Source: Purshia tridentata (lineage: Eukaryota > Streptophyta > Magnoliopsida > Rosales > Rosaceae). Taken from it: DNA of 62,650 nt. The notes beneath the pieces are model-generated. The model searched no databases, had not been told where the DNA came from, and saw only the letters and a program-made list of their open reading frames with translations. Positions 36,820 through 47,830 of this stretch are shown one piece after another (within the stretch, counting starts at the first letter, position 1; each line of letters starts with the position of its first letter). Both the position numbers and the translations under genes were made by a program. Location of the stretch: assembly GCA_003254885.1 (NCBI GenBank), contig QANT01008602.1, positions 1 to 62,650 on the forward strand, read 5' to 3'.

Positions 36820-38062
36820 ATGACTTTGAGTACAATTTTGTAACAAAGATTGGGCATTTTTTTTCACCAGATGAAACAAAAATTTATTGGATTCTTGTGT
36901 TATAAATAAATCATCAGCTTTCAATCTGGGGGGTTAGTTTTGCAAATGTGGAGAAATGTGTTTGTTTGCTTGTACTTGGGGGACTAATCCCATTCATTGT
37001 TGAATATAATGAAATCTTTTCCCATTGATGTTTTCTAAGTATTATACATACTTTTGTGACAAAGTGATACTACCACCTGGAACTGGTAGAACTTTTATTG
37101 TTTTAACACCATATATAATTATGTGGAAATACAATTTGTTCATGAGTTTATTTAGTTCTAGTGGACAGTTCAAACTGGAAGCTTCAGTACTGCTGTTATT
37201 GGATAATGAACTGGCATGGCTTATGTGATTAGTACAATACCAGTGATTGGTTGATGATTAACTTGTCTTCTAAGTGGAAGTGTGGAATGGCGGTTCATTT
37301 TCTTCATTGGGTGTTGGTATGTATAGAAATGGAGGAACAAGGAGGTAAACTAATCATGATTTCTCTATTTCTACCAGGCTTGACACTATTATACCATTCT
37401 ATGCTTCTGAATGAGTTTCTTCTAATGTTCCCTCTTTCAGTAAACCCTCTTAAGAGTTAGGTATTATTGGATTGGATCCCTCCTCATGATTCTTGGGTTC
37501 AATTGAATGCTGTAAGATTCCCTCTGGTGGTTCTATATTAAGTGTGTGGAGGATGGATTATTGGTTTTGCTGTTAATCTTGGAAGGGGTGAGATTAACCG
37601 CTGAGCTTTGGGGCCTTTTTCATGGTCTGAAGTTGGCCTGGGTGTTACTGCAACCCTGACACTATGCATAACTTCAAATGGACTCCAGCACTGCAACCCT
37701 CCTTGTTTCTAAGGGTGTTACTGTGAACAAGGTCCCTAATCCAATAGGGCCATTACAGCTTGATAGAAAGACCAGCAAGGATCGCTGGGCAGAAGGCATG
37801 ATATATGGCCATCAGATCACCCATGTCAAACTAATATCAGAAGAGTCATTTGTATAAACATACTTCACTTACAAGTTACAACTGAAGAAAAGCCGAAAAT
37901 ATTATGATGAATGTTGGCCATGGCATGGCTACATATTGAATACAGATCATAACAGCAAAATGATCTCCTATACTATGATACTAACACTAACCCTATCAAA
38001 CTAAGCCAAACCAAACCAAAACAAATCAAACAGTACCAATACTACTTTACTATGCCACAAGA
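36820..38062. other. convergent 3' region of COX15 and the cyclin gene
   Basis: It holds the COX15 3' UTR (AT-rich, with TTGAATATAATGAAATC near 37000) and, on the other strand, the cyclin 3' UTR. A LINE RNase H fragment lies between. I see no additional gene. Confidence 0.5.
37440..37675 (+). mobile_element. LINE-type RNase H fragment
   Basis: The plus-strand frame at about 37595-37660 reads LTAELWGLFHGLKLAW, the conserved acidic helix of plant LINE/RNase H domains. Upstream in another frame (37548-37590) is GGWIIGFAVNLGRG, the preceding strand of the same fold, so a frameshift lies between. Nothing else of the element was identified. Confidence 0.65.
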
Positions 38063-40497
38063 TTACAATAACATCGTTGTGATTTTATTAAGGGAAGTGG
38101 ATGGTGAAAGAAGAGCAACACCAAAATGCTGTGGGCTACAATATTTCTTGTATACTGCCTTCAGCTTACTCTCTGCAGCTGCGGAGTGAAAGCTTATCAA
38201 GAGCTTTGCACAATCCCTGTTCCAATCCACACCAGAAAATATGAGTGTGATTCATTTACAAACTACAAAATTAATTCCGAATAAATTGAGATGGAAAGAT
38301 TTACTTACATCAGCTCATCTTCAGAGTAGCCTGTATGATGCTTGAGAGTTTCAGTCCAGTAAGGGCTCTTGTTCAGGGTGCATCTGGCAGCATAAACAGC
38401 AGACGCAGCAATCATTGAAGGGCAGTACATGATTGTGGTAGAGTAGTGCATCATACTCAGTTCAGCCAGAAAGAACACCATGTTCTCCATCTACATTATT
38501 AAGTAGAACAAAAAGGAAAAAAATCAAATAAGTTCTAAATTCAGGTCTCTCTCCATAGTCCAAAGGCTTCTTGAACAATATGTATGCATGGACCTCAAAA
38601 GGAATCAAATAATCACATCACATGCTTACCTCTTCATTGGATGGATCAGATGCTTTGATATAGCGATTCACGAAGACATAAGGTGTGGGAACCGTTAGAT
38701 ACCATTCTAGTTTTCCCAAGATTGCCTTTTCCATGACCAGTATCTTTTCCTTAGCATAGGCATTGTCTGAAATGCATACAAAGTCATTAACCTGCACATT
38801 TTCACAACCCAAACCACCCCCAAGATTTATATTAGGCAAAAAATAGATAAAATAATGCATGATACACAACAAGGAAAAAATGAATACATTACTACCTCTG
38901 GTGCCCAAATTTCTTCATACTTGCTTGCCAAAAGCATTGAGCTGATGCCAACTAACTGAAGCTCTCTCCTTGGCACAACTTTCACAGAAAGGAATCGATC
39001 AACAATATTTATGGTAAGATAGAGGGTTTCTGGCATGAGTTGGAATTTGTGATGAACTTCTATCAACCAGTCTACAAGGATTGATCTCATCTTAGCATTA
39101 ATTTCAGGCTGTAAACCCATGTACTCGTGCACCCGATTCTCTTCCTGCATCAGAATGAAGCACACCACAATGATCCAATTCATTACAATATGTGTGTGAT
39201 TTAAAAAGTACAAAAGAAAAGAAATTAAGGGTTCAAGTCAATACTTCTGTGAGCTTGTAAAACTGGTAGATTTCATCCAAATATTCAACTACTGCCAATT
39301 CATTATCAGCATCAGCAGCATCAATGTCTACTATTGTATCCTTTGGCTTACTAGTGAGTCCACAACAAGCCTGTGAGAAAAAAAAATTTAACACAGGGCA
39401 CAACACGAACAATAATACAGAGAAAAACTAACAAAAATGAGGCAAAAGGGTGTAAAAAAAAAAATTTTAAATTACTTTGCTTCGAGCACTGAGAATTGAA
39501 GTAAAGGCCCTGTCATTCTTCCTTGAGGCCCCCTCTCTATATTTTCTCCCACTACCAGTAGTCTTCTCATTTTCAATGGAGCTTCCCAGTACCACCACCA
39601 TCTCAGGTTTCAGTTTCTCAGATGCATTATTTTCAACTGTTACAGCAACACCGGCTTTCCCAGCAGTGGCCTCATTAATAACTATTGCACCATCCACTAC
39701 TTGTACGATCGATTTCTGCAAATTAGCTCAATTTTAATTAAATGAAATTCTAAATTCTAAGGCTTGGTTAAGAAAAACAATGAAGTAAAAAAATTAACTC
39801 TTGGATTGGTACCTTGTTCTTGTTCTCTGCTGTCGCTTTTGCATTACCCAGTAGATGGGAATGGGGAAGCTTAGCATGGAGCTTCCCTTCAGCAGCAGGA
39901 CGGGTTACTCGGTTACCAATGTCTTGAAGAACTCGCCTGTTTTTCACCTCCGCTGCTGGTACATTCTTCTGCTTACCTCCCTCTAAATTACCATTAATAA
40001 AATGGATTTCAGTTTTCAGAATTAAAATGACCAAATTTATGATGATTCATTGATTCAGATTGATATGATTCATTGATCTTGACAAAATATATACTAATAA
40101 TAATAAGAAGAAGAAAGAGAAAAGAGGAGACAAAATCAATGCTAGCTCTGATGACCATGAAACAAAAATTACCAACCTTGATTTAAGAGGTCAGAATATA
40201 TAGAATTGAAAGATAAGTACAAATTTTTGGTTTATCAAAATTAAACAAGAAAAAGAAAATACTCCATGATCCTAAACTTTACAAAGAATTCAACAAGAGA
40301 TTTCAAACATAGAGATATAAAAGAACAAAATTTTATGTTTGTGAGAAAAACAAAGAAAACCCAGTTGCATATAGAGGAGGAAAAAACCCAAAACAAAGCG
40401 AAAGAAATATCAACATTGAAATAGTAGATAAACAGGGTTCTGGGTACGTACCTCTGGGTTGTTGCTGAGGCACAACAACAACAGCTCTGGAACCCAT
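38063..40497 (-). CDS. CYCB1: B1-type mitotic cyclin, 442 aa, 8 exons
   Basis: Exons in transcript order (high to low coordinate): 40497-40452, 39982-39813, 39715-39476, 39370-39245, 39144-38896, 38791-38630, 38490-38309, 38216-38063; all GT-AG and in phase. B1 cyclins activate CDKs at G2/M and are destroyed by APC/C. Residues 31-39 (RRVLQDIGN) fit the destruction box RxxLxxIxN. The cyclin core starts at about residue 175 and includes [13 protein letters not shown] (213-225) and [14 protein letters not shown] at the end of exon 5; the C-terminal cyclin fold follows to about 430. The start is the ATG at 40497 of [15 protein letters not shown], as in other plant B1 cyclins. The frame stays open upstream, but only GTG codons occur there. 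MSA elements upstream imply M-phase control. The exact B1 subgroup number is not assigned. Confidence 0.96.
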
Positions 40498-40761
40498 TTG
40501 AGATTCTTTATTTTCTTGACTGTTACTGCCGAAAACTCCACCGAGACTCGAAAACAAGGACGAGAAGAACACTTGGAGACGACTGTTGCGCGTCTCACCT
40601 CCTTCTTCAGCGTCTGTGGTCGCCACCTTCTTCAGCCTCTCTGAAATTTCTGAAATTCCTTTGGAATGTCTCTTTCTATTTCTCAGGGATTTGGATTTTG
40701 TTTGTGAATTTTTTTGTCAGATTGTGGTTGTGATGGTTCTTTTTGAAGGTGATACGCTGCT

Positions 40762-40882
40762 CCCAACGGTCCTATTTTAATTGAATTTTTAACCGTTAGA
40801 TTCGTTTGGTATCTAACGGTTGTGATCGCCTTTCTGATTTGCTAGTTCATGCTTTTGAGTTTGGAATTTTCTAGCCGTTGGT
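40762..40882 (-). promoter_or_regulatory. cluster of four MSA (mitosis-specific activator) elements
   Basis: The MSA consensus is YCYAACGGYYA. Sites: 40762-40772 (CCCAACGGTCC, one mismatch), 40790-40800 (TCTAACGGTTA on minus, perfect), 40812-40822 (TCTAACGGTTG, one mismatch) and 40872-40882 (ACCAACGGCTA on minus, one mismatch). They lie 265-385 bases upstream of the cyclin ATG, where MSA sites drive G2/M expression through three-repeat MYB factors. Orientation is mixed, as is usual for MSA. Confidence 0.88.
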
Positions 40883-41407
40883 GGTGGTATGGGCTCTCAA
40901 ACTCAAAGCGCACAAAGGCAAAGCCCAAAGACGGCCCAAGCGAAAACAAAGCCGAAGAGGAGCAAAGAGAGAACAAAAAGTGGTTCTATCTATGAATAAC
41001 TTGCTTGAGTTTTGTGTGTTTATATGAATTATTTGCAATTTTTTTCTATTTATGGAGTGAATTGGATATTTTCTCTTATAATAATATATTTTTTTGGCTC
41101 AATTATAATTTATCCAATCGAACTATAGAGGTGATTTACAAGTGCGTATACTAGTTTTCAAAAATCATGCAACGTTAGTAATTTCGTTTAATTTTCCGTT
41201 AATGGCCAGCATTATTTTGCTAGCTGGATTTTTTTAATGATGTGGAGTGCCACATGGAGATAAAAACACGACACTGCCATCGACAAGAGTTGGATCGGCA
41301 AAGGATTGTCGACTTCAATTCGATTTATCGTCGTTTCGGTTTGAACTCAGTATTTATCGAGCAGTTTCTCAGTAATTTTCTGTTTGTTGGCCAAAAAAAA
41401 CCAAGCC
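40883..41407. other. no recognisable feature
   Basis: Distal upstream region of the cyclin gene, up to the point where the truncated Copia LTR begins. No other gene or repeat was recognised. Confidence 0.4.
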
Positions 41408-41610
41408 TTAGAGGTCATACACTCGTGTGACTAGAATGATCAATTGGTGGAGAGCTTGTGGATTCGCACCTTGAAGGACTTCCAATCAAGAGAACAAGGT
41501 ATGAATATATCCTCCTTGGGTAAATCATGTTTTATTGTATCCTATTTTAATTCGAAGTATGATCATATGAATTATAAATGTCATTGCGTTTATATGATCA
41601 ATTTCCAACA
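41408..41610 (+). mobile_element. truncated 5' LTR of Copia element A
   Basis: The last 203 bp of an LTR, matching the end of the full 3' LTR at 46863-47061 (shared TCAATTGGTGGAGAGCTTGT and TTGGGTAAATCATGTTTTAT). It ends TTTCCAACA and is followed at once by TGGTATCA (41612-41619), the initiator-tRNA-type primer binding site. About 1.5 kb of the LTR's 5' part is missing. Confidence 0.88.
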
Positions 41611-44600
41611 ATGGTATCAATGCCTACTTTGGTTAATTGTTATATGTGCAATATGATGATTTATGACTTGGTTCTTGTTTTTCTAGTACCTTCTTATTTA
41701 TGTATGATTTTCTAGGTTATTCCATGTTTATATATATGTTATTAGTTGACTGATATAATAGGTGAAGATGGGATAAAATCATACAAAGAAAGTGAAACTG
41801 GCAATTTGGGCTTGCTGATTTTTCCATAAAATTTGGGTATCAATGGGCTTGCTGATTTTTAAATAAAATTTTGCAGCTTCTTAACATGGATTGGCTTAGT
41901 TAAGACCTTAAGCCCATGTTTGGTAAGCTTGGGCTTCAAAAAACCGGGCCTTAGTGAATCTTCTTTAACTTAAATAAGCCTCCTTAGGTGGGCTTAGTGA
42001 AACCGATCAGAAAGTAAGGGTTTAGCTAAGAACCTCCTTGGCTTGTACTATCTAAGACACGAACTTAGAGAAAAAAAACACTCTAAAGTAGAAAGGAGAC
42101 GACTAGAAGCAACTAGAGGCTTCTAGAGGCAACTAAAGGCTTTTGGAGGCGATTGAAGAAGACGTCTGAAGAAGAAGAAGAAGAATCGACTAAGGTCTCT
42201 TCTCTCTCCCCTTCACTATTTCTCTTTTCTCTACTATGATGTATATGGATTTTTGAAGTTTTTATTAGGTTTTTTGTCTTTTTGGATGAATTTGATGCAT
42301 CTTCTTTGGGAATTTTTGTCTAATTTTTTGGAAATTGGATGCATCTTTTCTCGAGCTTTTCTTATGGATGATTTATCTTATTTTATAGAATTATAATACT
42401 TATTGACTATTCAACCCCATACTTAGTCTCATCTCAACACGTGTTTTTCTATTTTAGAAAACTTTTATTTTTCTTTTTTGGCAAATTTCGATTTTTATTG
42501 TTATAGTCCTGCACTGCACCAAATATAAAAGCAGTTCTTAGCTAGATTAGTCAATGCCAATGCTTATAGTTAGTCCATGCCAAGACAATCTTGTAAAACA
42601 AACGGGGCCTAAGAGACTTAGTAAAGGAGAACTTACTCTCAAAGTTGGTAATGGAACTAAGGTCTTAACACTAGTTGTTGGGATATGCGTTCTAAGGTTA
42701 TCCACCAGAAATGTTCCAGAGCTTCAAGATTGATTGCTATTATGTACCCATGTGGAAAAGAACTTGTTCCTTGTTTATTCAAGAACATTTTTAGGTTCTT
42801 TTGTAAATGAGATTTACACCATTTTTTTGATAATATGGTTTATGCCAGTGGGACGTTTTTTAATAGCTTATATTATCTTGAAACTATTAATTGGAAGCAT
42901 AATTGCATGGAATTAGACAGTGTTACTAGTGGATCCAAAAGGCTAAAAAATGAGATTAACCTTCACCATATATGGCGTTTATGTTTGGGTCACATTAGTG
43001 TTAATAAAATAAAGAAATTAGTCAAAGATGAATATCTGATCTATATATAGGTTCAAAACCGTCACCAACTTGTGCATCTGATATCAAAGGTAAGATTACT
43101 ATAACTTTTTTTAGTAGACAAGGAGAAAGAGATGGTGAAGTACTAGGGTTGATACACACTTATATGTGTAGGCCCATGTGTACACCAATTAGAGGTGGTT
43201 ATAATTACTCATCGATTGGATACTTGTACTTGATGAAGCACATGTCTGAATTTTTTGAAGAGTTCAAGCAATTCAAAAATGAAGTAGAAGAACAGACTAA
43301 AAACAAATTTCTTTAATGAGATGAGAAGGGGAATATTTGGGTTTTGAGTTTTGAACTACCTCAATGAGAATTATATTCTATCACAATGAACCACTGCTTA
43401 TACACCATAGTTTATGATATATATAAGAAGGAGTTGCACCTTATAAAGAAGGGTGCGATCTATGTAAAGCTATACTGACCTTCATAGAATACGCGTTTGA
43501 ACAGCAATATGACTGCTGAATAGAATTCCCTCTAAATCTATACTTGAGACACCATATGAAGTGTTCAATAGAAGAAACCCAACTTAAGTTGTGTTAAGAT
43601 TTGGGGTTGCCCGGCCATGTCTAGTGACATGAACTAGACAAAGTAAGTGTCTATGGCAGATAAGTACGTGCTGGATTGTTGGATACCTAAGAAGGTATAT
43701 GAGGTATTACTTCTACCATCCTAATAGATAAAAAGTATTCGCTAGTAAATTTTTCATATTCTTGGAAAATGAATTTATCCAAAGAGGCAAATGACAAAAG
43801 TTGGATCTTATGGAATTACCTCCTATATAGACATCGACGACATGAGAGGAAATAGATGAACTTGTATCCCTATCACAAGATACACAACCTCTATGAAGAA
43901 CTAGTAGAACTTCGAATCCACTTGAAAGATATTATGGCTTATACCTTTTGAAAGGTGAACCCAATATACTATAAAATTCAAAGGATGCTGCTGACCCTAC
44001 GAGCCCTAAATAGGCAATATTAGATGATACTGATTACAGTAAGTGGCTGGAAGCCATATGAAATTTGATGAGAAGGTCGATTCAGATTTCAATTGCTATA
44101 ACTATACATTATGATTGTAGATATAGCAAAGGGATATGAACATAACCATTATGAATGGCTATATTCAAGAAAATATTTACATGTATCAACCTGAATAATC
44201 ATATCAACTAGTAAGGCCATGATGTTTGTAAGTTACATATATCCATGTATGGACCAATGCAAACATCTCGAAGTTGGAACATTAGGTTTGGTGAAGCAAT
44301 TAAATCATTTAGCTTCATGAAAAATGTAAATGGACCAAGTGTATACAAAAGGATAGTGGGATCGTGAATGCCTTTGATAATTTCTATGTTGATTGTGTAT
44401 TGCTAGCTAATCGGAAACAATGTTGCAATGCTAAAATCAGTCAAAGTAGGTTTATCCAAAACCTTCTCTATGAAGGATTTAGGATCAGTCTTATATGTTC
44501 TGGGTATTAAGGTTTATATAGATAGATCAAGAAGGCTCTTGGGAGTGTCTCAATCATTGTACATAGATAAGGTGTTGAATAGGTTCAACATACAAGACTC

Positions 44601-45363
44601 AGAAGGTACTTTACTACCCAAGAGACATAACATAAAATTATTAAAGAAATTGTGTCCTAAAATACCTGAAGATACAAAAGTTGAGAAGAAAGCCTCATGC
44701 TTATGCAATTAGTAGCTTGATGTATGCCATGATATGTACTAGGACTGATATTGCATGCACATATTACAAGTGTAACCAGAAGATATCAGTCCAACCTAGG
44801 AGAAGCCCATTGGACTGCACTTAAATGTGTTCTTAAATACTTGAGAAGAACCAAGGACATATTTATAGTCTATGGTGAAGGAGAGTTGCAAGTGGTGGCC
44901 AGGATTTATATTTTGCATCAGATGTGAATGATCTGAAGTCCACTTCAAGGTTATTTCCATTTTGAACGAAAGTGAAATTAGTTGAAAAGCTATATTCAGA
45001 GTATGGTAGTGGACTCAAAAACTAAGACAAACTATATCACAGCTTGAAGACGTGATGTTTAGATTAGGTAGTTCATCTCTAAACTTGGATTGGTTCCTCC
45101 ATTTAATTGACAGTGTTCGTCTACTGTGATTAAAATAGAGCTAGAGTGAAAGCAAAAGAACCAATGTCTTATCAAATATCCAAACACATAGACATACATT
45201 TTTATGTCCAAAAGGAGATTTTCTCCAAAGGCGACGTTAGTATCTACATAAAACAATGTTACAAATCCATTGACTAAAGCCAAGTCTCAAAGACAACTAG
45301 ATAGTCACCTTGAAGGGATAGGGTTGTGACTACTAGTCGATTGGCATTAGTGCAAGTGGGAGA
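41611..45363 (+). mobile_element. internal region of Copia element A (decayed pol)
   Basis: From about 42660 the frames give Copia pol in order: GAG-pre-integrase (IWRLCLGHISVNKIKKLVKD, 42975-43035); integrase (GLIHTYMCRPM, YLYLMKHMSEFFEEF, about 43150-43280; KIWGCPA, about 43600); RT (FSMKDLGSVLYVLGIKVYID, then LLGVSQSLYIDKVLNRFN, 44465-44600); RNase H remnants to about 45290; and a final LDSHLEG tail. A purine-rich tract, GCAAGTGGGAGA, lies directly before the 3' LTR (to 45363). Many frameshifts and stops are present. Gag was not recognised in 41620-42660, where I see only low-complexity and noncoding sequence. Confidence 0.85.
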
Positions 45364-47061
45364 TGTTGGAATATGTCTTAATGCAAATTATTTTAATAAA
45401 TGTATTGTGTATAGGCAAACTTGTCTTTTATGTTCTGTCCTTCATATACATAATATATCCTAATATATGTATGTATGCATTAAAAAGGTCAATGATTTCA
45501 TGTTAACGGAATAATGTCCTAAACAGTGAGACTTAAATCTCCTAGTACATGAAGTCTAAATCATTCCTGCTTGCAGGATTGATAATTGGACAATATCAAT
45601 TCGGTAAGACCAACATGATCTATCTCTGCTTAATGTCGAGGATAATTGGTCTCATATTATCAATGTAGAGACACTAGGAGAAGATCATTGGTGCCAATAA
45701 ATGGTCAATGAATGTGATCAACAAGAACGAGTACCCATCATAGAGTATTACTCACCCGTCAACAGGATGTGTTAACTCTTGATAATATAATTGGTCCCTA
45801 GACTTGAGATGCCACAATTCTAATGTGTGCTAGGTCGCTTTAACTGTATTATAAGGCTAGACTCCTACAGTTTGTCAAATGTACTACAGATTGGTATATT
45901 TACTAATGTATGGGGACATGTGTGTGTTGAATAGATGATTTATCATTCTTGGTAATAGAAGAGATGTTCCAAAGAGGAAAAAAATGTCTAGATTTAGGAA
46001 TCTCTAGCCAAAGTACTAGATCATAGAAACAAGATTTCTTGATCGAAAGGAATCTATACATAGTTTTGGACCTCAAGGATCATTTTAAGGTTATTCCATA
46101 CCCAACCATGATTCAGGAGCATATGATAATAAAGTGACTATATTGTCTTGCAATAACACACAAAATAGGTTTTTCTCCATTCCAGTTAATCCAGGTAACC
46201 ATGACACACTGTTAGGTGTAAATCATGGCTTGTAAGGACCTAAGGGTAATGGTAATTTTACTTGAATTGGGTTAGTTTAATTAGGAAGATATCATAAACC
46301 CACTGTCGGATTCAATTGGAACCCATGAGGTCACACGACAATAGGTGTGAGATGGTATTAGAAATGAGCTTGAACATAATTAATTAAAGGGTTAATTAAT
46401 TGGGCCTATGATTAATAAAAAAGAAATAGAAGTTATGGGTTGATTAATTAATTAAGTGGTTAATTAATTAATATTGGGCCGATGGGTATTAAATTAAGTA
46501 GTTAATTAATGGACATTGGATTATTAGGCTTATTAATTAAGTTGGTAATTAATTGGGCTAATGGGCTATTTAGTTAATTAAAATGTTAATTAATTAAATA
46601 TGTAATTAAATGATTAATTGCCTAGTTAAATGGACCAAGAAACTTGGTCCATAAGACTACGTGGACGGCCCCTTTGAGTGTAAGTATGGTTTCCACTCAA
46701 GTCTATAAATATGAATTTAAGACACTTAAGTCAGTACATGTGAAGCCCTGTGAAATTCACTTTACGTTCTTTCTATTTTCTCAAAGCCCAAGCTTGTGAG
46801 AAGAGAGCTAAGACTCCCATTCTACAATAAGTTCTTCCCTCCATCTCCTTTGCGTGAAATTATTAGATGTCATACACTTGTGTGACTAGAAGGATCAATT
46901 GGTGGAGAGCTTGTGGATTCGCACCTTGAAGGGCTTCCAATCAAGAACACAATGTATGAATCTTCCTTGGGTAAATCATGTTTTATTGTATCATATTTTA
47001 ATTTGAAACATGATCATATGAATTTTAAATTCTATTTCATTTATATGATTAATTTCCAACA
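45364..47061 (+). mobile_element. full 3' LTR of Copia element A, 1698 bp
   Basis: It starts TGTTGGAATATG and ends AATTTCCAACA, so the terminal inverted repeat is TGTTGGAA/TTCCAACA. A TATA box (TATAAATA, 46704-46711) precedes the R region. A 240-bp stretch at 46380-46620 is a loose array of TTAATTAATTGGGC-like units. The end is followed by minus-strand Copia B gag sequence, showing where element A inserted. Confidence 0.9.
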
Positions 47062-47416
47062 ATCAAAACCATCATACATCTTTGCATTATTAAGATTACC
47101 CACATCAGGTGTTATATGATCATTTGCGCGGTGTTGGTAAGCTAGGTGGCTGGTGGAGTTGGACAAGGAAAATCAGCCATGTCACTAAGCTTCTAAGTGG
47201 GCATCCATCCTTTGTATGACAGATTTATATGATTATAGCAGTCGAAGACATTATAGCCTAAACCATTACATATATGGCATATAGGTCGAGGATTGGAGGA
47301 ATGTTGATGCAAGGGGAACGCCAAGAATGGAGCTGGTGGGATTGGGCCGACTAGAAGGATGAGCAAACATAGGGCAACCTTGCGCGCCACCTCAGCGTCT
47401 GAATAAATTAACCATC
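47062..47416 (-). mobile_element. Copia element B, gag zinc-knuckle part (minus)
   Basis: On the minus strand at about 47300-47190 the frame gives PICHICNGLGYNVFDCYN, the CCHC zinc knuckle of Copia gag (with Y for H), followed by a linker and, at about 47130-47065, a protease-side segment (NAKMYDGFD-like text). It continues the gag of 50929-51646 across the Ty3 insertion and is cut off at 47062 by Copia A. Confidence 0.8.
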
Positions 47417-47830
47417 TGATGCATGGGCATCATGTGAACTTGATGGTGTGAGTGAGCTTGGTGTGGGTGAGCCAGCAACCAAGGTTTACAGAAGGTCTGG
47501 AAGGAAGTCTGTGGCGCTAGGGTATTTGAAAAGTTATGTTTACAATTAATGATGTTTAGGGTTATGAGTTTTAATCTTCTGACTGTTATGTTCTTGAGGT
47601 TATTGGTTTTTAATATTTTTGTTTGGACTTTTATTTGGGGACCTTTGGGTTTTGTGGGGGTTATTTTATCTTTGCTTGTGTTGTTTTGTGGGGACTTTTG
47701 GAATTTGAATAAAAAAACTAAAGAGTTGATTCAGCTGCTACGGCAGCCAAATTATTAGTGTAAGCTTTGTGATTTCTAGTGTTGGAGTGTTTACTTTGCA
47801 AGATTTGTGTTTAGAACCTCACTTTCATCA
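47417..47830 (+). mobile_element. 5' LTR of the Ty3 element, 414 bp
   Basis: It starts TGATGCATGGGCATC and ends CACTTTCATCA. It is the partner of 50510-50923, the same length, with scattered substitutions. The five bases before it, CCATC (47412-47416), reappear after the 3' LTR. It is followed two bases later by TTGTATCAGAGC, an initiator-Met primer binding site with one change from TGGTATCAGAGC. Confidence 0.93.

Noticed and set aside
40333..40626. N-terminally extended cyclin starting about 43 codons upstream
   Set aside because: The upstream frame is open, but its first codon at 40626 is GTG, and the conserved plant B1 cyclin start is the ATG at 40497.
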